DNA from: Linderina pennispora
Lineage: Eukaryota; Kickxellomycota; Kickxellomycetes; Kickxellales; Kickxellaceae
Reading direction: 5' to 3'
NCBI RefSeq assembly: GCF_002104995.1
Contig: NW_024468258.1
Location: 1 to 64,000, forward strand
Length of the DNA: 64,000 nucleotides
How positions within the stretch are numbered: the first letter of the stretch is position 1; every line of letters starts with the position of its first letter. The position numbers and the translations under genes are program-made. The notes below the pieces were generated by a model. That model was not told where the DNA came from, made no database searches, and saw only the letters and a program-made list of their open reading frames with translations. Positions 57,004 through 64,000 of the stretch are shown one piece after another.

Positions 57004-57297
57004 CTACCCCTCCCCCGTCATCAAAGCAAATGAGCCAAAAACATGACACTCCGCAGATCCGCTTGAAGCTGCTATTTTTGCGCAAGCCCAGTCCTTTGCG
57101 CAGCTCCCAATCCATGATGTACGGGTGAATCGCGAATGCTGTTTGGTGTTGCCAAGATAATCCCACATACAGCACACGCGTTGAAAACAGCAGCCTCCTT
57201 TCACACTGGTCCAGCGTCGGATATGATTCAGGACATACAGCCCCAACATGGCCAGGCCAAAACACACGGCAAAAAGAACTTGATAGAAAACAGTCAT
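57004..57297 (-). CDS. Possible small single-pass membrane protein
   Basis: From ATG 57297 the first 30 residues (MTVFYQVLFAVCFGLAML, then GLYVLNHIRRW) form one clean transmembrane helix followed by positive charge. The rest of this frame is Cys-rich and unconvincing. A gtgtga donor after RRW with an acceptor ...aaacag would switch to a better frame (HPYIMDWELRKGLGLRK). The start is 84 bp downstream of the USB1 stop. Family unknown. Confidence 0.3.
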   Translation of the reverse strand: MTVFYQVLFAVCFGLAMLGLYVLNHIRRWTSVKGGCCFQRVCCMWDYLGNTKQHSRFTRTSWIGSCAKDWACAKIAASSGSAECHVFGSFALMTGEG

Positions 57298-57380
57298 TGT
57301 TGAGCTCCCTGTTTCTCTTTTGGCAACGCTCGCACACAAGATCTACGCAGAAGTGGAGGGCGCGCATTTTTCTTCGTAAG

Positions 57381-58168
57381 CTAGGCGATCGCATACTCCT
57401 TATCGCCCACCACGCAGACCAGTCGGTCGACCTGGATCCCCGGAAGCTCCCTCGCCATGTCCCCGAGCCGACCCGTGTCAGCGGGCACCCCATCAGCAGC
57501 ATCCCTGTCGGCCCACACGATGCTGGCATGGAACCGGGGGTCTGCGTAGAACGTGGGCTTGCTGAACCGGACCATGACGGCGTCAACAAGCTCAAGCAGC
57601 CTGCGTATGCGGTCTGCGCCCAAATCGACATCCAAGGCTACAAAGCTTCGAGACTGCTTTTCGTTCTGGTAGATTGAAGCTCCGCCAAACGCCACCACAA
57701 GTGATGAGGTATCGAGCGTCGCCATCTGGCGCTGCAGCGCTGAGACGAAGCTGGCGATTTGATGCTCCTGCAGATAAAACGGCCGGGTCAGCGAGATGTG
57801 CAGGCTGGTGATGGCATGCGAGTTGGGCACAGTGGAGCGGCAGCTCTCGACGACAAGGTCCAGCGCTGGTATTGGCCGAAGCTGCAGATAAACATGACCC
57901 GCCCAACCGCCCTTGACGTGGCCGTGATCTATGTTTAGCACAATCAGTATGCTTGTTCTGGGCCATTGTAATGTATGCTGGGCTTTTGTACATGTTTTGC
58001 TTTCCTTGCTCCATGCCTGCTGGGGGAGGGAGGCAGAATTTTACCTGCAAATGGCGGGCAGTACACCCTACTGCCCCCGCTACCGCTGCCACCGCTGCCA
58101 CCGCTGCCATTGCTATTTCTGCTGCTACTGCTATCGTCACTGGAGTAGTCCACCAGTCTTAGCGCCAT
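57381..58168 (-). CDS. USB1: USB1, U6 snRNA 3'-5' exonuclease, spliced
   Basis: This is a 2H phosphoesterase that trims and caps the U6 snRNA 3' end with a cyclic phosphate in the nucleus. Exon 1 is 58045-58168 and exon 2 is 57381-57928, giving 223 residues. The 116-nt intron (gtaaaa...acatag, with gctaaac branch) joins CPPFA to DHGHVKGGWAGHVYL. The two catalytic HxS motifs are LHISL and FHASIVW. The N-terminus MALRLVDYSSDDSSSS with a Gly/Ser run is typical of the family. Length is slightly short but complete. Confidence 0.9.
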
Positions 58169-58384
58169 TGTTCCCTGGAGTTTTATTGTTTTACCGGTAT
58201 CCGATATTGGGGTAGTGTGAAAAAAAGAAAGAGATATGCGTACAAGAGGAACCAATTTCTAACTACCTACCCAGCCCCATGTCTAGTTATTTTTCTGCCC
58301 GTTACCATTATCCACATGGATTATGCCGAGTTTCTTTTGGGTGAATGCTGGCACGAGTGTATATCTAGCAGCAAAATAAGCCAT

Positions 58385-61300
58385 CTAGTGCTCCGACTGG
58401 TGCTTGCGCTCGGCAGCTGCAAACAGGTAGTCGTACTCGCCCGACTTGAGACACATGTGGCGGAACAGGCCGTCCTCCTTCTTCAGCAGGCTATACGGGG
58501 TGTCATACTCGACCACCTGCCCCTGGTCCAGCACCAGCACCTTGTCGTAATCGACGATGGTTCTCAGTCGGTGGGCAATGCACAGCAGTGTTGACTCGGT
58601 GAACTCGTTACGGATCGTGTTCTGGATCTTGGCGTCAGTGTCGAAATCAACTGACGCGGTCGCCTCATCTAGAATGATGACCCGCGTGCGCTTGACCAGG
58701 GCACGGGCCAGCGCAATCAGCTGGCGTTGTCCCTGCGAGAAGTTGGACCCGTTCTCCATCACTGCCATGTCCAGATTAGTGATGGTTCGGCCCAGCGTCA
58801 CCACCCCCTCATCGCCGTCGTCGACGGTGCTAGCACGGCTCGATCCAACACCTCCGCCAGCAACAGCAGCGGTGTTTGCGATCTCGGCGTGGGCGTGGCT
58901 GTCGTCGCTGTCACCCAAAAGATGAGCCCGGCGCAAGGCAAGCCACAGCTCATCATCGCCATGCTCATTGAATGGGTCCAGGTTAGTGCGGATCGTGCCT
59001 GTGAACAGAACCGGGTCCTGCGGGATGATCGTCAGTCTGGAGCGCAAATCGCCTACGCCGATCTGCGAGATGTCGATGCCATCAACCACGATCCGTCCAG
59101 CACTAGCCTCCATGAACCGGAACATAGCCAGCGTCAGCGTCGACTTGCCAGCGCCGGTGCGGCCCACAATTCCAACCTTCTCGCGCGGATTGACGTGGAA
59201 CGAGATCCCGCGGATCACTGGCGGCAGGTTCTCGGCGTACTTGAGCACCAAGTTCTCAACGCTGATCTCGCCTGCTGTCGGCCACTGCGGCTCAGGCACG
59301 CGATCCGGGATGGTAACCGGCGCCTCGGGCTCGACATCAAGGTACTCAATGACGCGCTCGACAGAGTTCAGGTTCATCTCATTGTACGAGTAGAACCGCA
59401 CCACCCACAGGATGTGCTCGGTGAAGTTGAGCGCATACGACAGCGACAGGCCAGCCAGCCCGGCGTCCATACGGCCAGTTGCCAGCAGCGCAAACAGTCC
59501 AGCCAGGAACGACACCAGGGCACCGGCCAGATCAACGCGGATGCTGAGCCAGCGGTTGGCACCCCACATGTAGATAAAGGGCCGGATGTTGTCGTCGATC
59601 TTTGTATAGTTGGACCGCATGAACCGCTTCTCCTGGCCGTAGGCACGGATTGTCGATACGCCATTCAGAGTCTCGCCAAACTGCGTGTAGATCGGCGACT
59701 TTGTCACGCTCTCGAACCGCTTAATCTCACGCGATGCCGACAGGTACAGAACGCCGATGATCCAGTAGATCACCGAAATCACAAACGCCCCACCGATGAA
59801 CGCTGGCGTGATGACAGCAATGACAACCAGAATAGCCAGCGAAGATACAAGCTCGGTGATGAAAATGGCCAGCGACGAGATCAGTGACTGGTCGATGGTC
59901 TCCATGTCCTTTGAGAATCGGTTGATCAGTCGGCCCACAGGAGTAACGTCAAAGAACCGCACCGGCGCACGCAGCACGGTGTGCAGCAGGTCCTCGTGCA
60001 GCTCCTTCGACGCCTTGAGCGAGCCCCAGAACTGCAGCAGCGAGCGGAGCAGAATGCAGAAGATGCTGGATACGGCAATCAGCACATACACACCAATGTA
60101 GTAGCCCAGGTCGACATTAGGCGCATAGTTGGCTACCATGTTCTGCACAGGCGCCAGCAAGAAGGCCGTCGGTCCGCTGGATGCTACGACATTCTCAGCC
60201 AGCGTGTCGGTATTAGCCGCAGGGGCACTGTATGCAGCAGCCCACTCGCGCAGCCAGTAGTCCTGGGCGACCTGTGTCAGCTGCGTTATGATGAATCCTA
60301 GAGTCAGGATGATCCAGAACACATACCCGCCACTGGCCTTCAGGTACTGGGTGTAGACTCGCCACTGGACATGGCCCTGGGACCAGCCCTCCTCGGTAGT
60401 CAGCTTGCCCTTGTCCTTGTCCTTGTCTCCATCGCTGTCCTTGGACTTGCTCCCCTTGCTAGTACCCTCATCTCCGTCAAACCGCTTGTCGTTACCGCCC
60501 TCGGGCTCCTTGCCCGCTGCATTCTCGCGCTTCGATGCTGCGTTCTGCTGCTCCTCATCAGCTTCACGCAGTGTCTCCTCGCTCAGCTTGCCACTGCGCA
60601 GGACCTCGACCGGTGAACCTGCAGCCGCCACACGACCATCCTGCATGACAACAACCATCGATGCGCCCTTGATTGTCAGACCAACGGCATGGGTTACCAG
60701 AATACGGGTGCGGTCCATCATGGCCGGCGCCATCAGGCACTGCTCGTAGATGTGCTTGGCCGTATGGGCATCGACTGCGGAGAGACAGTCGTCCATGACA
60801 ACATGCCGCGCTGGCGAGTACACAGCACGCGCCAGGCTGATACGCTGCTTCTGTCCGCCAGACAGCGCAACACCGCGCTCGCCAACCTCGGTCATGTCGC
60901 CTGCGTCAAAAATCTCAAAGTCGCGGGCCAGCGCACACATGCGCACCACATGGTTGTAGCGGGCCTCATCGAACGGCAGACCAAATGTGATGTTGCCGCG
61001 GATGGTATCGTTCAGAAGCCACGCTTGTTGGGCGACATATGCGACCGACTCCTGGATTGCAAACGGATCGTCGCTGGGCGCAAGCACTGGGCGGTAGACG
61101 GAGCCAGGAACCAGGAGCTTGCCGCCAGTAAGACGCATCTCGCCAAGCAGCGCCATCAGAAGCGATGTCTTTCCGCAGCCAGTCGGCCCGGCAATAATGC
61201 TGAGCTTGCCTACTGGGAAGTTGACAGTGATATCGCGCAGTTCAAATCCAGCCGAGTCGGATTCGGAAGACGTGTCGGCGGTCGAATGCACGGCCGTCAG

Positions 61301-63714
61301 AATCTGGCTGCTCTCAGAGGCGTGGAGATCGCCCGCAACGCGATTCTCCGGTTCAACGATGGCCGGGATAGGCAGCTGGGTTCCTGGCGCATTCGGGTGG
61401 GCCAGCCTGGGCAGCATATCCTCGCGCGGCACGGACCTCCAGCTGAACGACGCGCCAATGAACCCAATGTCGGTCGACCCAGCAATATCAGCGTAGCTCG
61501 GCCGCTTGCCATGGGGAAGACCAGCAGCCGTGTACTCGTCATGGTGCTTGCGGGATTCGGTCTGAAGCAGATATTTGGGAGTTTCCTCTTCGGACATAAA
61601 CTTGGCAACGCGGTCCAGTGACACTTTGGCCTGCAGGCAGAACGAGAAGAAGTCGGGCAGCTGGTCGATTGGCCCCCGCAGCGTCTTGAACAGCGCCAGC
61701 GCAGTGAATGCCGTCGATGCCGTCAGCTGGTAGCCCATGACCTTAGTGTAGACACCGAATGTGGCCAGAGTGACAAACACGGGCGCCATAAAGAACACCA
61801 GAATCGAGTATGTCAGCTGCAGGTAGCGCGAACGCAGGACGCGCAGCTCGTTGGCACGCACACTGGCGATCTCTGACTCGAACTGGCGCTCCCAGGCAAA
61901 GAACTTGATGATGCGCACACCCTGCAGGATCTCGTTCATCAGGCTCATACGACGGTCGCTGACCTTCATGAGCTGGTTCTGGATCACGCCCCACACAGAC
62001 ACAAGTCTGTACTGGATCGGTGCCAGGAGCAAAATCGCGCCCAAGCCTGCAATCGATGCCATCCCCAGCAGCTGGTACAGCATCACCACCGTGATAATGA
62101 TCTGTGCGGGCAGCTGGTACAGGAAGTGCATGTACGATGCGACCTCGGAGATCTTGTGTGCATCTACCGCCATCAGGTTGGTGATCTTTCCCAGCGACGA
62201 CGCATCGTCCTCATCATCGCTACCGTCGTCCTGGCTCGGTCCCTTCTTGTCAGTAGCACCCGATTCTTGCTCGCTGCCTGCCTTCTCTGCCGATGTAGCT
62301 GCGTCACGACGGCGCAGGCTCTTGGCGTAGACCTCGCCGATGATGATCGACTTCATCTGAATTCCGATTTTGCGGCCAATCCACAGCGCCTGGCTCTGGC
62401 ACACAGTTGCAACAGTGCCACCAGCCATCAATCCGCTGACACACCAGTACGCCTGCTCACGCGTGTAGATAGACGGGTCCTCGATGTACCGCAGAATACG
62501 CTTGAGCAGGAAAGGACCAGTGAAGAGGAACACAGTGCAGACCAGCGTCCACAGACTCTGGGTCAGCAGGCGGTACCGGAAGAACCACAGCAAGCGCACC
62601 GTCAATGAGCGGTCATCAGACCCGTGCTTGCGGGCGTAGTCGCGCGAATCCCTGTACCATTCGGCACACACGCGCATCGACCGGTCCTCGGGCATCAGGT
62701 CATACACATCATTGGGCTCCAGGGGCCGGTTGTACCCAAGCCAGATCATCGGGTCCATCCACGAGAAAAACATCAGCTGCATAATCGACGCAGTCTTCTC
62801 GGGCGCCTCCGGATGCTTCTGTGATGCACCGACGGGCGCATTGGCCGGCAGGCCGTGGCGCCGACGCTGCGCTGTGAAGCTGGCCAGGAACAGAACAAGC
62901 GAGATTGCCGCCATCACCATTTCGACCGCCGGGAACCGCACGGGGTGTTTTGTGTGCTTGCGCTCGACATAGTCCAGAATGGCCGACCGTGTCTTGACAA
63001 AGTCAATAAAGAACCCAACCGTAAACAGCAGCCGCAGGTGCGGCGAGGGCGAGGGCGTGCGTGTGCTGGAGCGGAAGTACATGTACACGCACAGCATGAT
63101 CGACCACGACCACAGCATGACCTCGGCCAAGGTGGTGTGGCCCGCTGGCTCGTCGTCATATACCGTGTACGCAAGCACAATTTGGATGATGGCCAAGAAC
63201 GTAATCACCACATCGCGTCGCGACGGGTTCCGGCCGTGCTGCTGAAGCGCCTCGTCGGCAGCCTGCACGCGGGCATGCGCTTCATCGTCGCTGTCACTCA
63301 GCAGCTCCTCGTCATCGAAGGCACCCATCGGATTTGGGGCTGCGGCCGCGGCGCCGCTATCAGCAGTGGCGCCATATCGGTTTCTGGATCGTGAGGCAGC
63401 ACTTCCACGCCTGGTGCCGTCCAATAGTGGCAGGTATCCTTCGGATGCGCCACCCTGGCCGTAGCGCTGTGCTCGGCGATTGCTCACAAGACGGATCACC
63501 AGGACCAGCACCGACAGCACCACTATGCTGGCTGGCAGAAGCTTCTCGATAAACAGACTGCGAAAGCACTGATCGAAATCATCACGCTTCCATGGGTGGT
63601 TCTACAGAAGCAGGAGTTATTAGGGCCCACGGACCTTACTGTTCTGTTCGCCGAAGCAGTCGACCAGCTATTGCAGTTAGCACTTACCCACGGAATTCCC
63701 TGACACTTCTTCAT
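58385..63714 (-). CDS. ABCC-family transporter (MRP/Ycf1-like), spliced
   Basis: This is a probable vacuolar or plasma-membrane exporter of glutathione conjugates and drugs. A 27-nt first exon (63688-63714, MKKCQGIPW) joins 63601 through an 86-nt intron (gtaagt...tgtag), giving NHPWKRDDFDQCF and 1747 residues in total. The order is TMD0, TMD1, NBD1 (GPTGCGKTS, LSGGQKQRISLARAV, degenerate Walker B MDDCLSAVD), TMD2, NBD2 ([34 protein letters not shown]). The Asp replacing the catalytic Glu in NBD1 is normal for ABCC. It is the intact paralogue of the pseudogene at 8199-13249. Confidence 0.95.
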
Positions 63715-64000
63715 TATCAGCGAATAGGACTAGTAACTACAAGTAATGGAGATATGGTAGATATCGGCTATGCGCGGGTGGGTGATAATAGAGATAGTCT
63801 AAAAATGGTGCAGTGAGTAAAGCAGAGCAGAGAAGGGGCGTGGTTTGCGGTCGGACCTGGGACAAGAGTTTTCTCGGGCGCCCTCAGACCCAACAATCGA
63901 TTGACCACGGCCCACTGAAAAAGAAAATAAACGTCATTTGCTGTGTGCTGGTTTTAGAAATTTTCTTGGATCACTGAAGCTAGCCCCTTGGCCTGAAAGC
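63715..64000. promoter_or_regulatory. Upstream region of the ABCC gene
   Basis: This is 5' leader and promoter sequence for the minus-strand transporter. No distinct site is identified. Confidence 0.3.

Overview
The window looks like nuclear DNA of an early-diverging filamentous fungus. The combination of tandem LtrA-family membrane proteins, a Tubby-like family array, a eukaryotic queuine tRNA-ribosyltransferase, Mucoromycota/Zoopagomycota-type mobile elements and few, short GT-AG introns (61-201 nt) points to Kickxellales (Zoopagomycota). This is an inference from gene content, not from a search.

Left part (1-17.6 kb) is an AT-rich transposon graveyard. It opens with a DDE (PIF/Harbinger/IS5-like) element that also carries a large ORF with a Rep-like signature and a small antisense ORF. 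Next is a non-autonomous relative (3157-5266) with 462-bp terminal inverted repeats around a truncated copy of that large ORF. A solo 462-bp copy of the same repeat splits a decayed Ty3/gypsy integrase (5.4-7.5 kb). A heavily frameshifted ABCC transporter pseudogene (8.2-13.25 kb) follows. A BAHD-like acyltransferase gene then sits between two inverted LTR-like repeats, next to a Ty1/copia RNase H remnant with its LTR.

The middle (17.7-47 kb) is gene-dense: an F-box-like protein, a head-to-head pair of secreted S1 proteases whose specificity pockets appear to differ, QTRT1, a Zn2Cys6 regulator, an SDR, an M3 oligopeptidase, a mitochondrial-type NDP kinase, a P450, a tandem array of six Tubby-like genes or relics, a small unknown protein, the Ran GTPase (spliced), and two tandem LtrA proteins. 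Three neighbouring genes (24.6-31.6 kb) each need one or two single-base corrections in short homopolymers, which looks more like assembly error than decay.

The right part (47-64 kb) begins with a decayed Fanzor-like (eukaryotic TnpB-related) ORF and an LTR scrap. It continues with an acidic RGG protein, an acid-lipase/steryl-ester-hydrolase-like enzyme, a possible 51-residue zinc-ligand protein with its own TATA box, a CorA/Mnr2-type metal transporter with a GVN motif, an Ala/Glu-rich protein, USB1 (spliced), a possible small membrane protein and an intact spliced ABCC transporter, the paralogue of the pseudogene near 10 kb. No tRNA, rRNA or CRISPR was found apart from a 5' tRNA-Val-like fragment.
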